From: DATKXU01 sp035528905
Lineage (GTDB): Bacteria > Armatimonadota > UBA5829 > DTJY01
Assembly (NCBI GenBank): GCA_035528905.1
Contig: DATKXU010000028.1
Span: 1-30,197 of the forward strand
Direction: 5' to 3'
Length of the DNA: 30,197 bases
Positions 14,830 to 22,646 of the stretch are shown in pieces. Each line of letters begins with the position of its first letter. The stretch's first letter is position 1. The translations under genes were made by a program, and so were the position numbers. The notes below the pieces were generated by a model. It was not told where the DNA came from. It ran no database searches and saw nothing but the letters and a program-made list of their open reading frames with translations.

Positions 14830-16482
14830 CTATTCCCTGAGACGGGAGTATATCACCGAGAGGTCGGTAGTCCTTCCTATCCCGTCGAACGGGCATTGGA
14901 AATATGACTCACCGGGCCACACGTCCGGGACTGCGTCCGGCTCTCCGCGGATGAGGGCGGCGAGAGTCAGGAGCGCAAGCGGCTCGATGCTGTCGAATCT
15001 CGCGTAGAGGTGCCGCTCGTCTCGCACGAAAAACCCGTTGTGGAACCGGTATTTCAAGATGTTATCGCCGATCCGCTTTGCCAGATCCAGGAAATCCGCA
15101 TTGCCGGTTTGCCGGTAGAGCTCGAGGCATCCGAGGAGGTCCTGGGGGTCGGACCGATCTGTGTCTATGTTGAGCTTAGGATCACCTTTCGGAGTCCCGC
15201 CTATATCGCCCAGGGCCTCGCCTCGGCTGATGCTGCGAGCCATCTCCCACGCATACGGATCACCCGTCAGTCTCGACGCCAGTGAGTAGGCCCAGAAGAA
15301 CAACCCATCGGCCTGGCGTGGATCGAGCGCACCTGAGCCAGCGTCGCCATAGTAGCCGCCTCTTACCATGTCTGCCCGGCTGAGCCTTGTGCCGTCGGTG
15401 AGCATAGCGGTGAAGGTGTTGTCCGCCGGGTCGTATGCGTTCCTGCCGTAAGCCCGAAGATCCTCAAGCGCCCATTGCCGGAACCTTGAGCCCTCATTGC
15501 CCAGCATCTCACCAAGCTTCAACTGGATGATTCCGGCGACGCCGAAGCGCGTCCTGGCCCTGCCTGTGGGGAGAAGCGTACCGTCCAGCAGGAGATGACC
15601 CTTCAGTCTCTCAATGCCACCGAACTGACCTTCCACTTGGTCGTGCTCCCTGTGGCTGTACAGGTAGCCACCCAGGCCTGTCTTCGGATCCCTTGTGTCC
15701 ACATAGCGGTGGGCGAGACGCTCGGCCCATACCAGCGGCAATCTCTCTCCGGTGAGCTTATGCAGCATTGCCCCTGCGTAGAACAGGTCACTTCCTGTGT
15801 TGATAAAGCTGCGGCCGTGCTGGCTGACGAAGAACACTTTCCCGCCGACGTATCTCTCCGGCCACGGGATGGCGGTGTCTGCGTCATATTCCCCGTGACG
15901 ATTCATGTCCAGGTTCGACCAGTCCAAGACGTGCGCGCGCCAGAATGCCTCCATGTATCGCTTCGTGATCTCGGGCTGAACCTCCCACATAAGCTCGTAG
16001 TAAGGATAGTGACGCTTGAGTTCGTGTCTGTCTTGCTCTCGGACGAGTCTGTCGCCGGCCGCATCGTAGGCGTAGTGGCCGCCCCAATAGAGCAGGCCGT
16101 TCGGGCTGCGTAGAGTGTCGAACGCGTAGCGGACCGCCCGAACCGCCGATCCCTTATACTTGCGTTCGCCGGTCAGATTCGTGAGTGCGTCCAGCGTGCG
16201 GAATAGGTTCTGCTGGCTTGCCAGGTTCGAGAGTATCCACTCCTCGCCGTCCTTCTTCCATATGCCGGGTTCGAGCGTGTCAACGTTGAGCCCGTCCACG
16301 AAGAACGGCGTCTGCTTCGGGCCGTACTTGTCTCTGCCATGCTCCAATACGTTGTCTGCGAATTCGCGCACTGAGCTCACATACCGATCCGCACTGGGAT
16401 CAGCAGAGCAAGGCATAAAGGTCCCCAGAACAAGGGACACGATCAAATGGACAACCGGGATTGCTAACGCGCGGATTCTCAT
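14830..16482 (-). CDS. secreted (alpha/alpha)-barrel carbohydrate-active enzyme, pectate-lyase-like
   Basis: A 550-residue secreted protein. ATG at 16480-16482 is chosen because AAGGAGGT (16488-16495) lies five bases upstream; the frame stays open seven codons further to 16503. A signal peptide (MRIRALAIPVVHLIVSLVLG then CSADP) is followed by a helical-repeat enzyme: HGRDKYGPKQTPFFVDGLNV, NLASQQNLFRTLDALTNLTG, NGLLYWGGHYAYDA and WSNLDMNRHGEYD. From memory these match proteins annotated as pectate lyases in planctomycete-like bacteria; the exact family is not certain. It begins right after the stop of the GH127 gene, so the pair is one operon for plant-type polysaccharide. Confidence 0.65.
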   Translation of the reverse strand: MRIRALAIPVVHLIVSLVLGTFMPCSADPSADRYVSSVREFADNVLEHGRDKYGPKQTPFFVDGLNVDTLEPGIWKKDGEEWILSNLASQQNLFRTLDALTNLTGERKYKGSAVRAVRYAFDTLRSPNGLLYWGGHYAYDAAGDRLVREQDRHELKRHYPYYELMWEVQPEITKRYMEAFWRAHVLDWSNLDMNRHGEYDADTAIPWPERYVGGKVFFVSQHGRSFINTGSDLFYAGAMLHKLTGERLPLVWAERLAHRYVDTRDPKTGLGGYLYSHREHDQVEGQFGGIERLKGHLLLDGTLLPTGRARTRFGVAGIIQLKLGEMLGNEGSRFRQWALEDLRAYGRNAYDPADNTFTAMLTDGTRLSRADMVRGGYYGDAGSGALDPRQADGLFFWAYSLASRLTGDPYAWEMARSISRGEALGDIGGTPKGDPKLNIDTDRSDPQDLLGCLELYRQTGNADFLDLAKRIGDNILKYRFHNGFFVRDERHLYARFDSIEPLALLTLAALIRGEPDAVPDVWPGESYFQCPFDGIGRTTDLSVIYSRLRE

Positions 16483-16499
16483 GAAATACCTCCTTCTTG

Positions 16500-18536
16500 T
16501 CATACGCGGCGGCTGCCATGGTCATACGTCACAAACGGGAGCCACGTAAGGCGGATGCTCGTGCAACCGAAGGGCACGAGTAGCGCATCAATCTGCTCAC
16601 TTGACGCTTTGTAAGGAAAGTCGGGCAGCGTAGTGAGCGGCTTGTCGGGAGTTCCGCCTGCCTTCCAGTCCGGGATCAGGCGCACCTTGCACTTCAGGCC
16701 GACCGGCGGATACTGAAACGGCGCGGATCCCTTCGGCACTTCGAGGCGCACGAATTCGAACGATTCCTCCGGGCGCTCTGCATCCAGCGCCAAGGCCACG
16801 TTCCATGGCGGGCTGTCCTCCGCCGGGACAACGTTCTCCACAGGATAGCCCTCGACCGTACCTTCGTGCGGCTCGACGATGAACTTCGGCTTTATATAGA
16901 GCGCGTACACCAATGGGCCTCTGCTCACCGCCACCAGATGCCGACCCGGAACGGGATTCTCAATCGGCCGAAGCCCGACCTGAATCGTATGCTCCGGGTT
17001 GAAGTCCGGGTGATTTACGTCGTGGAACGCCGGCTCCACGAATGCCTCGCACCATTCGAGGGCTATCGGCATGGGGAGCCGCAGGTCAATCCTGTCACCG
17101 AGTTTCCATACCCGATCGAGAACGAAGAAGCTTGCGGCCTTGGGCTTCTCGGCAAGCCACTCCCCATTGATGGACACCTGCGCCTGGGCACACCAGCCGG
17201 GGATGCGCAGGCTCACCGGGAACCTCGCCGGGGCCTCGGGATTGATTGTAATGCTCACGTCCTCGCCGAACGGATAATCCGTCTTCTCGATCAGCTCGAC
17301 AACGCCCGCGCCGGGCACTTCGACCTTGAGCCGGCAATCGCCGTAGTAGACTGCGGCAAGTCCACCATCGAGCGGGAGCATCCACATGCGGAATGCGTAA
17401 GGGTGCAGTGCGCGATGGCTGTTCAGGTTGCAGCACTGTGGCAGGTGATACGGAGAGTAGTTCATGCGCGGAACCCAGACGCCCTCCCAAGACGAGGCCG
17501 TGATCTGGTTCGGCGCGTGGTTGTAGCATATACTCCTGGCATCCCACTTGCGCGAGCCGGCCCACGCGTTCAAGAGCGCCTTCTCCGCCAGGTCCGCGTA
17601 CTGCACCTCGCCCGTTGCCGCGAGCAGTGCGTGACCGACGAGCGACCATTCCACCGTGTCGCAGTGCTCCGTCTCCTTCATCGGCCCTTTGCCGTTGACA
17701 GGCTCGTTGCCGGTGGGAACGCCGTGCACCTGCATGTGATCGCGCAGGGTAAGCTCGACTCCCCTTCGGCTTGCCCTGAGGTGACCTGGATTGCCCGAAA
17801 ACAGATAGACATCCGCCGGGTGCCGGATATCCTCGCAGTAGTTGACGCAGTGCCCCGCCAGGCGGTCGTCGTTCAGGAGCCGATGCAGGTTCGGAAGCCC
17901 GCCTGCGTCGAATCGGGCCATGATCCTCTGGGCCATCGGAAGCATGCGCTCGTCGCCGGTGCAGCCGTAGAGCTGGGCGCAGGATGAGGCCGTATTCACC
18001 GGATGATCGCCGTCGAACCTGTGGCCGTCGGGGGAATTGAGATCATCCAGCAGCTCCAGCGCCACACGATGGCACAGGTTCAGCGCGCTCTCGTCGCCGG
18101 TCGCCTCGTAGTAGGTAATCAGCGCCCTGATCTGGAGATGCGAACCCCAGCCGCTGTAGTGCTCGGAGAGGAACTTCTGCTTCTTCTCCGCGGCGGATAG
18201 TGCGGCCTCGACGTGATCCCGCATGCGGCGCAGGCGATCCTCGTCACCAAGAAGAAGCGCCAGGCCGATGAACGAGTCGTTCCAGTAACCGGCCCATTCT
18301 CCTCCGTGCGGCGTCGGAGACCCATCGTAGAACGATTTGCGGAGATTCTGCTCGTCCTCGCGGACGATCATCTCCATCCAGCCGTCGGCCTCGATCTCCG
18401 CGACGGCTCTGACCCAGCCGGTCGGGCGAACGCATCCCGGGGCGAGCGCGATCAGGCGCTCTCGCCCTCCTGTGTCAACCTTCGGCGGCGGGCGATGTCC
18501 GACGGCCCGCGGCTTGGATATCTCTCTGGCGCTCAA
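16500..18536 (-). CDS. GH127-like (DUF1680) beta-L-arabinofuranosidase-type glycoside hydrolase
   Basis: About 678 residues with an (alpha/alpha)6 barrel and C-terminal beta-sandwiches, as in the DUF1680/GH127 group that removes beta-L-arabinofuranose or related sugars. Family marks, numbered from the longer GTG frame, are ETEHCDTVEW (296-305, with the acid/base Glu and a zinc cysteine) and QCCN (375-378, holding the nucleophile cysteine). No signal peptide is seen, so it probably acts in the cytoplasm on imported oligosaccharides. The frame extends to GTG 18560, but TTG at 18534-18536 has GGAGGAG about seven bases upstream and is preferred. A 30-codon remnant of its C-terminus recurs at 13769-13858. 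Confidence 0.82.
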   Translation of the reverse strand: MSAREISKPRAVGHRPPPKVDTGGRERLIALAPGCVRPTGWVRAVAEIEADGWMEMIVREDEQNLRKSFYDGSPTPHGGEWAGYWNDSFIGLALLLGDEDRLRRMRDHVEAALSAAEKKQKFLSEHYSGWGSHLQIRALITYYEATGDESALNLCHRVALELLDDLNSPDGHRFDGDHPVNTASSCAQLYGCTGDERMLPMAQRIMARFDAGGLPNLHRLLNDDRLAGHCVNYCEDIRHPADVYLFSGNPGHLRASRRGVELTLRDHMQVHGVPTGNEPVNGKGPMKETEHCDTVEWSLVGHALLAATGEVQYADLAEKALLNAWAGSRKWDARSICYNHAPNQITASSWEGVWVPRMNYSPYHLPQCCNLNSHRALHPYAFRMWMLPLDGGLAAVYYGDCRLKVEVPGAGVVELIEKTDYPFGEDVSITINPEAPARFPVSLRIPGWCAQAQVSINGEWLAEKPKAASFFVLDRVWKLGDRIDLRLPMPIALEWCEAFVEPAFHDVNHPDFNPEHTIQVGLRPIENPVPGRHLVAVSRGPLVYALYIKPKFIVEPHEGTVEGYPVENVVPAEDSPPWNVALALDAERPEESFEFVRLEVPKGSAPFQYPPVGLKCKVRLIPDWKAGGTPDKPLTTLPDFPYKASSEQIDALLVPFGCTSIRLTWLPFVTYDHGSRRV

Positions 18537-18623
18537 AGTGGTCTCCTCCCCAAGTGGCACAGCCGATCAATTCTACCACCAACCGCCTCTGGGCTGCTAC
18601 TGCCGGTTGAAAGGCCGCATTTC

Positions 18624-18653
18624 TTGACTTCGAGCTTCACTTCATGATAGAAT
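18624..18653 (+). promoter_or_regulatory. sigma70-type promoter of gyrB
   Basis: TTGACT (18624-18629), 18 bp, TAGAAT (18648-18653). Transcription would begin near 18660, giving a leader of about 120 nt before the gyrB ATG at 18782. Confidence 0.6.
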
Positions 18654-18781
18654 CTTCGTGGTTGCCAGCAGTTATTGGCAGGCGCAATCTGCTGGGAATC
18701 TTCCCCATGTACAGGGCGCGGCCGCCTATATGCGGCCACTCAAGCCGTTGCGTTTCACAACGAAGGAGAAGAGTCCGAGAA

Positions 18782-20821
18782 ATGGCCATCGAGCAGAGCG
18801 ATACAATCGGTGAGAACGGTTCAGTCCAGTACGACGCAGACCAGCTCACGGTTCTGAAGGGCCTGGAAGCCGTGCGAATGCACCCGGCGATGTACATCGG
18901 GAGCACGGGCATCCGCGGCCTACACCACCTCTTCATCGAGGTCGTGGACAACTCCATTGACGAGGTATTGGCCGGCCGTGCCGATCAAATAGACGTAGTC
19001 CTGCACAAGGACAATAGCATGTCCGTGCGCGACAACGGACACGGCATACCTGTCGGTACGCACACGGAGACGGGCCTATCCGGAGTCGAAGTCGCAATGA
19101 CCATACTTCACGCCGGCGGCAAGTTCGACGGAAAGGCATACAAGGTCTCAGGAGGGCTGCACGGCATCGGCGTGTCGGCGGTGAACGCGCTCTCCGAGTG
19201 GTGCTATGTAGAGGTCTTCCAGGATGGCGGGGTTTGGCGCCAGGATTACCAGCGCGGCGTGCCTGCCAGCCCACTGAAAAAGACCGGCAAGACCAAGCTG
19301 ATGGGAAACTACACTCGGTGGCTCGCGGATCATGAGATATTCGGCGAGATAGAGTACCACACGGAGATACTGAGCCAGAGGCTTCGCGAGCTCGCCTACC
19401 TGAATAAGAAGGTCAAGATCATCTTCACCGTAGAGGAAACCGGCGAAACCGAAGTTTTCCAATACGAGACGGGCATCGCAGCCTTCGTCGAGCACCTGAA
19501 CCGGAACAAGGACTCGATTCACAAGGTCATCTATTTCGCCCGCCAGCGCGAGGATATTGATGTGGAAATCGCGCTGCAGCACAACAACGGCTATCTGGAG
19601 AATATCCTGACCTTCGCCAACAACATAAACACCACTGAGGGCGGTGTCCATCTCTCCGGCTTCAAGACCGCGCTGACCAGGGTCATCAATAACTACGCGC
19701 GGAAGATCGGAGCACTCAAGGAAAAGGACAGCAATCTCACAGGTGACGATGCCCGCGAAGGGCTCGCCGCCGTGATCTCTGTCAAACTGCTCAATCCGCA
19801 GTTCGAGGGCCAGACCAAGACCAAGCTGGGGAACAGCGAAGTCGAGGGCATCGTGAACTCGATCGTCGGCGAGGGGCTCTCGGAGTTCCTGGAGGAGAAC
19901 CCGGCTGTCGGCAGGAAGATCGTGGAGAAGGCTCTGACGGCATCCAGGGCACGCGAAGCAGCGCGCAAGGCCGCCGAACTAGTGAAGAGGCAGAGCTCCT
20001 TGGAGAACTCCTCGCTGCCCGGGAAGCTCGCGGACTGCTCCGAACGCGATCCATCGAAGTCCGAGATTTACCTCGTCGAGGGTGACTCTGCCGGTGGTTC
20101 GGCGAAGCAGGGACGGGATCGGCGCTACCAGGCCGTGCTTCCGCTTCGAGGCAAGATCCTAAACGTGGAGAAAGCCCGCTTCGACAAGGCGCTGGAAAAC
20201 GAGGAGATTCGCGCGCTCATTACCGCCCTGGGCACCGGGATCGCAAGAGGCACCTCCGCCGATTACGACGAGGAGCCCAGCCTCCTTAACGGCGATGCGG
20301 CGGCGGATGAAGAAGGAAACGTCAAGAACGGCAGGGATGACGGATACAATTTCGACATCAACAAGCTGCGCTACTATCGCGTGATAATCATGACCGATGC
20401 CGACGTTGACGGCGACCACATCAGGACCCTCCTGCTCACTTTCTTCTTCAGGTATATGCGGCCGCTCATCGAAACGGGGCATGTCTATATCGCGCAGCCG
20501 CCCCTCTACCGCGTCAGCGCCGGCAAGGATCAGCAGTTCTACGCCCGCAGCGATCAGGACCTTCAAGATGTACTGAAGAGCATTCGCGGCAAGAAGGATG
20601 TCAAAATCCAGAGATTCAAAGGCTTGGGCGAGATGAACGCCGACCAGCTCCACGAGACAACCATGGATCCTGCCAGACGCACTCTCGCACAGGTAACGAT
20701 GGAAGACGCGATCCTGGCCGACGAGATATTCACCACCCTGATGGGTGACAAGGTGGAGCCGCGGCGCGAGTTCATAGAGCGACATGCGAGGGAAGTCACC
20801 GACGTAGACTGGCATTACTAG
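18782..20821 (+). CDS. gyrB: DNA gyrase subunit B
   Basis: The ATPase subunit of the type II topoisomerase that introduces negative supercoils, partner of GyrA (not in the window). 679 residues, the short form without the proteobacterial insert. GHKL ATP-site motifs: EVVDNSIDE (53-61), DNGHGIPV (84-91) and GGLHGIGVS (124-132). TOPRIM metal site: EGDSAGG (from E433) and DADVDGDH (539-546). The C-terminus has the GyrB/ParE RFKGLGEMN motif. An acidic insert follows TALGTGI before the DADVD motif. The frame is open upstream to 18644, but ATG 18782 begins family-like sequence; AAGGAG lies 13 bases before it, a rather long spacing. The gene is monocistronic, ending in a strong terminator. Confidence 0.97.
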   Translation: MAIEQSDTIGENGSVQYDADQLTVLKGLEAVRMHPAMYIGSTGIRGLHHLFIEVVDNSIDEVLAGRADQIDVVLHKDNSMSVRDNGHGIPVGTHTETGLSGVEVAMTILHAGGKFDGKAYKVSGGLHGIGVSAVNALSEWCYVEVFQDGGVWRQDYQRGVPASPLKKTGKTKLMGNYTRWLADHEIFGEIEYHTEILSQRLRELAYLNKKVKIIFTVEETGETEVFQYETGIAAFVEHLNRNKDSIHKVIYFARQREDIDVEIALQHNNGYLENILTFANNINTTEGGVHLSGFKTALTRVINNYARKIGALKEKDSNLTGDDAREGLAAVISVKLLNPQFEGQTKTKLGNSEVEGIVNSIVGEGLSEFLEENPAVGRKIVEKALTASRAREAARKAAELVKRQSSLENSSLPGKLADCSERDPSKSEIYLVEGDSAGGSAKQGRDRRYQAVLPLRGKILNVEKARFDKALENEEIRALITALGTGIARGTSADYDEEPSLLNGDAAADEEGNVKNGRDDGYNFDINKLRYYRVIIMTDADVDGDHIRTLLLTFFFRYMRPLIETGHVYIAQPPLYRVSAGKDQQFYARSDQDLQDVLKSIRGKKDVKIQRFKGLGEMNADQLHETTMDPARRTLAQVTMEDAILADEIFTTLMGDKVEPRREFIERHAREVTDVDWHY

Positions 20822-20843
20822 GAGCCCAATCAATTGCCGAGAG

Positions 20844-20887
20844 AAGGGGGAACCGGTACCCGCCGATACTACCGGTTCCCCCTTTGT
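20844..20887 (+). terminator. intrinsic terminator of gyrB
   Basis: A perfect 15-bp stem (20844-20858 with 20870-20884, arms AAGGGGGAACCGGTA/TACCGGTTCCCCCTT) around an 11-nt loop, closing on TTTGTAT. It begins 23 bp after the gyrB stop. Confidence 0.9.
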
Positions 20888-21007
20888 ATACGTGAGTTGG
20901 CGGGGGCGTCGGGGCAGGCACACTCAAACCACCCGCTCCAGCGGCACATTCCAACCTTTCCTGTCACCAGAGTATCCCAATGAAACAGTAGGACTTGTGC
21001 AACAGTG

Positions 21008-21033
21008 TCGCGAATAATCTAATCGCGATTTTT
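21008..21033 (+). promoter_or_regulatory. hairpin plus T-run just before a start codon (attenuator-like)
   Basis: TCGCGA (21008-21013) pairs with TCGCGA (21023-21028) around nine bases, directly followed by TTTTT (21029-21033). It ends four bases before the GGGGGGAG ribosome-binding site (21038-21045). Its shape is that of a small intrinsic terminator placed inside a leader. A weak promoter (TTGTGC, 17 bp, TCTAAT at 21018-21023) overlaps it and offers an alternative reading. Confidence 0.4.
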
Positions 21034-21050
21034 ATTTGGGGGGAGTAGAC

Positions 21051-21925
21051 ATGTTGGCACGGACGGCTCGGATTGCGGTTTTGTGTGCGGTGCTTGGCAT
21101 GCTTGCCGGGCAGGCATTCGGCCAGGACACGGTTAAGCTGGAGTACAAGTTTAAGCAGGGCGAACTCCTGCGTTACAAGATGATCATGAACATGACCATG
21201 CAGATGAGTGGTATAGGCGGCGAGGAAGCCGAGGTTCCCGCTATGTCCGCGCAGACGGTAGCGGTCACGCGGCAGCGGACCAAGAAAGTCCTTCCTAACG
21301 GCGACGCGGAAGTCACCTCAGCCGTCGAATCCATGAAGATGACGATGGGTGACAAGACTCAAGAGTTGCCCGTGGATAAGATGCCCGTTGTGACGATGGT
21401 CATCTCCAAGAACGGCACGGTCAAGAGCATTAAGGGCTTGGATGACAAGATGCCAACCATGTTCGGCGGCATGGACCTCTCCGCCCTCGGCCAGTTGGGC
21501 GGACTCCCCGAAGGCGAGGTAAAGGTCGGCGACACTTGGTCCCAAGATGTGCCCTTCCCAACCGGCGGCTGGAGCCTGCAGGTATCCGGCGAACTTCTGA
21601 GTACCGACACGAAGCTCGGCAAGTACAAAGTGGCTACCTTCAAGCTGAACATCGGTGGAGATGTGAGCTCCGAGATACCCATTCCCGCGTCAAGCGACGA
21701 AACGTCTTCCACAGGCGGGAACATGGCTATAACAGGCACGACCTCAGGCGATGCGACGGTCTACTTCTCCTGCGAAAAGGGCCAAATCATCCGCACTGAG
21801 GGAACGACGACCGCCCAGATAAGAAATGGAGATGCCTGGCTTCTTCGAAGGCCAGCCGAGCGAGGTAGACATGGACACGGAGATGGAGTTCAAGATGTTC
21901 CTCCTGTCCGGGAAAGCCAAGTAGG
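21051..21925 (+). pseudogene. secreted DUF6263-like protein with a one-base frameshift near the end
   Basis: ATG at 21051 follows GGGGGGAG by five bases. A signal peptide (LARTARIAVLCAVLGMLAG, then QAFGQD) leads into a secreted domain rich in Met and Lys: YKFKQGELLRYKMIMNMTMQ, VTRQRTKKVLPNGDAEVTS and VGDTWSQDVPFPTGG. This resembles the uncharacterised DUF6263-type lipoproteins. At about 21819-21825 (cagataagaaatgg) the frame breaks: removing one A yields TTAQIEMEMPGFFEG and then MDTEMEFKMFLLSGKAK with TAG at 21923-21925, a natural end. Unshifted, the frame runs on to 22163 as nonsense through a terminator hairpin and into the opposing gene. The true product is about 290 residues. A sequencing error or a genuine mutation could both explain it. 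Confidence 0.75.
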
Positions 21926-21956
21926 GCTTCTCATCGAGAGGCACAGCTTGTCACGA

Positions 21957-21980
21957 GGCGGCCCGCCGCAGCGGGCCGCC
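21957..21980. terminator. hairpin between convergent genes
   Basis: Perfect 10-bp GC stem GGCGGCCCGC (21957-21966) / GCGGGCCGCC (21971-21980) with a CGCA loop, between the ends of the 21 kb gene and the leftward 22 kb gene. Neither side has a T-run, so it would act as a pause or as a factor-assisted terminator. Confidence 0.6.
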
Positions 21981-22001
21981 CGATTGAGCGCAACACGCAG
22001 C

Positions 22002-22448
22002 CTACAGCTTCACGTCAATGATCGCGCTGACACCCACGCCGCCCACGCGCTTGATATCCTTCGTGATTTCTCTCGACTCCACAGGAACCAGCGCCTTTAT
22101 GCGGAAGGTCTTGCCGGACATCCTGGCCTCGAGCTGGGCGACCGCCTTCACCTTTTCCACTAGATGAGCGGGGCCGCTGACCTGCGCCGCCCCGACATAT
22201 CCGCCCTGGCCGATGCTGATGATCGGCACAACCTTGGTCCTGTCCGCCACTCCGACGCCCTTGTTCAGCGTCAATTCATTTATGAACTTGTTCAGCTCGT
22301 CGGAGAATCTGTCAACAAGCAGCACTATGCCGGCGCCCTTAAGGATGTCTCCAAGGTCTGCACGAGCGGATGACATCGCCGCCGTCAATCCACCCGCCGC
22401 GATCACCACGACCATAACTAGAATCAACAGTCTAGACTTCTTCTGCAT
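22002..22448 (-). CDS. small secreted protein of unknown function
   Basis: 148 residues with a clear signal peptide (MQKKSRLLILVMVVVIAAGG, cleavage near SSARA at residue 30). The mature part has DILKGAGIVLLVDRFSDEL, IISIGQGGYVGAAQVSGP and a C-terminal GGVGVSAIIDVKL. It has a regular mixed alpha/beta composition but is not a family I recognise; the glycine-rich GQGGYVGAAQ stretch loosely recalls YSC84-like lipid-binding proteins. ATG has AGGAGG eight bases upstream (22457-22462). It lies downstream of the porin on the same strand but is separated from it by a strong terminator, so it has its own promoter, probably controlled by the inverted repeat at 22536-22559. Confidence 0.7.
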   Translation of the reverse strand: MQKKSRLLILVMVVVIAAGGLTAAMSSARADLGDILKGAGIVLLVDRFSDELNKFINELTLNKGVGVADRTKVVPIISIGQGGYVGAAQVSGPAHLVEKVKAVAQLEARMSGKTFRIKALVPVESREITKDIKRVGGVGVSAIIDVKL

Positions 22449-22535
22449 CTCCGTCGCCTCCTATTGACAGCTCGCCCGCATGCCGATCGGGTATGGAGCT
22501 GTCGAACTTGCCTAACCATAAGGTATATACGCTGC

Positions 22536-22559
22536 CTTCTGCGAAGGGTTTCGCAGAAG
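22536..22559. promoter_or_regulatory. perfect 10-bp inverted repeat, candidate operator
   Basis: CTTCTGCGAA (22536-22545), GGGT, TTCGCAGAAG (22550-22559). It lies between the porin terminator and the TATATA-like -10 (22524-22529, minus strand) of the small secreted gene, at the place a -35 would occupy. There is no T-run, so it is not a terminator. An activator or repressor site is the simplest reading. Confidence 0.5.
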
Positions 22560-22585
22560 TTCGAACGCGCCAACAAGCAGGTGTG

Positions 22586-22624
22586 AAAAAAACCCCCGGG
22601 CTGCATTCAGCGCGCCCGGGGGTT
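22586..22624 (-). terminator. intrinsic terminator of the SLH porin gene
   Basis: An 11-bp stem AACCCCCGGGC (22591-22601) with GCCCGGGGGTT (22614-22624), 12-nt loop, followed on the minus strand by a run of seven U residues (A-run 22586-22592 on the plus strand). It lies 22 bp after the porin stop codon. Confidence 0.93.
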
Positions 22625-22646
22625 TGATCAGTCAGTCAGACCCAGC

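Noticed and set aside
18644..18781. N-terminal extension of gyrB
   Set aside because: It lies over the promoter region, has no family similarity, and the ATG at 18782 begins normal GyrB sequence.
21926..22163. The long C-terminal extension of the 21 kb gene
   Set aside because: It is the shifted reading of the terminator hairpin and of the opposing gene; the alternative frame gives a natural ending at 21925.
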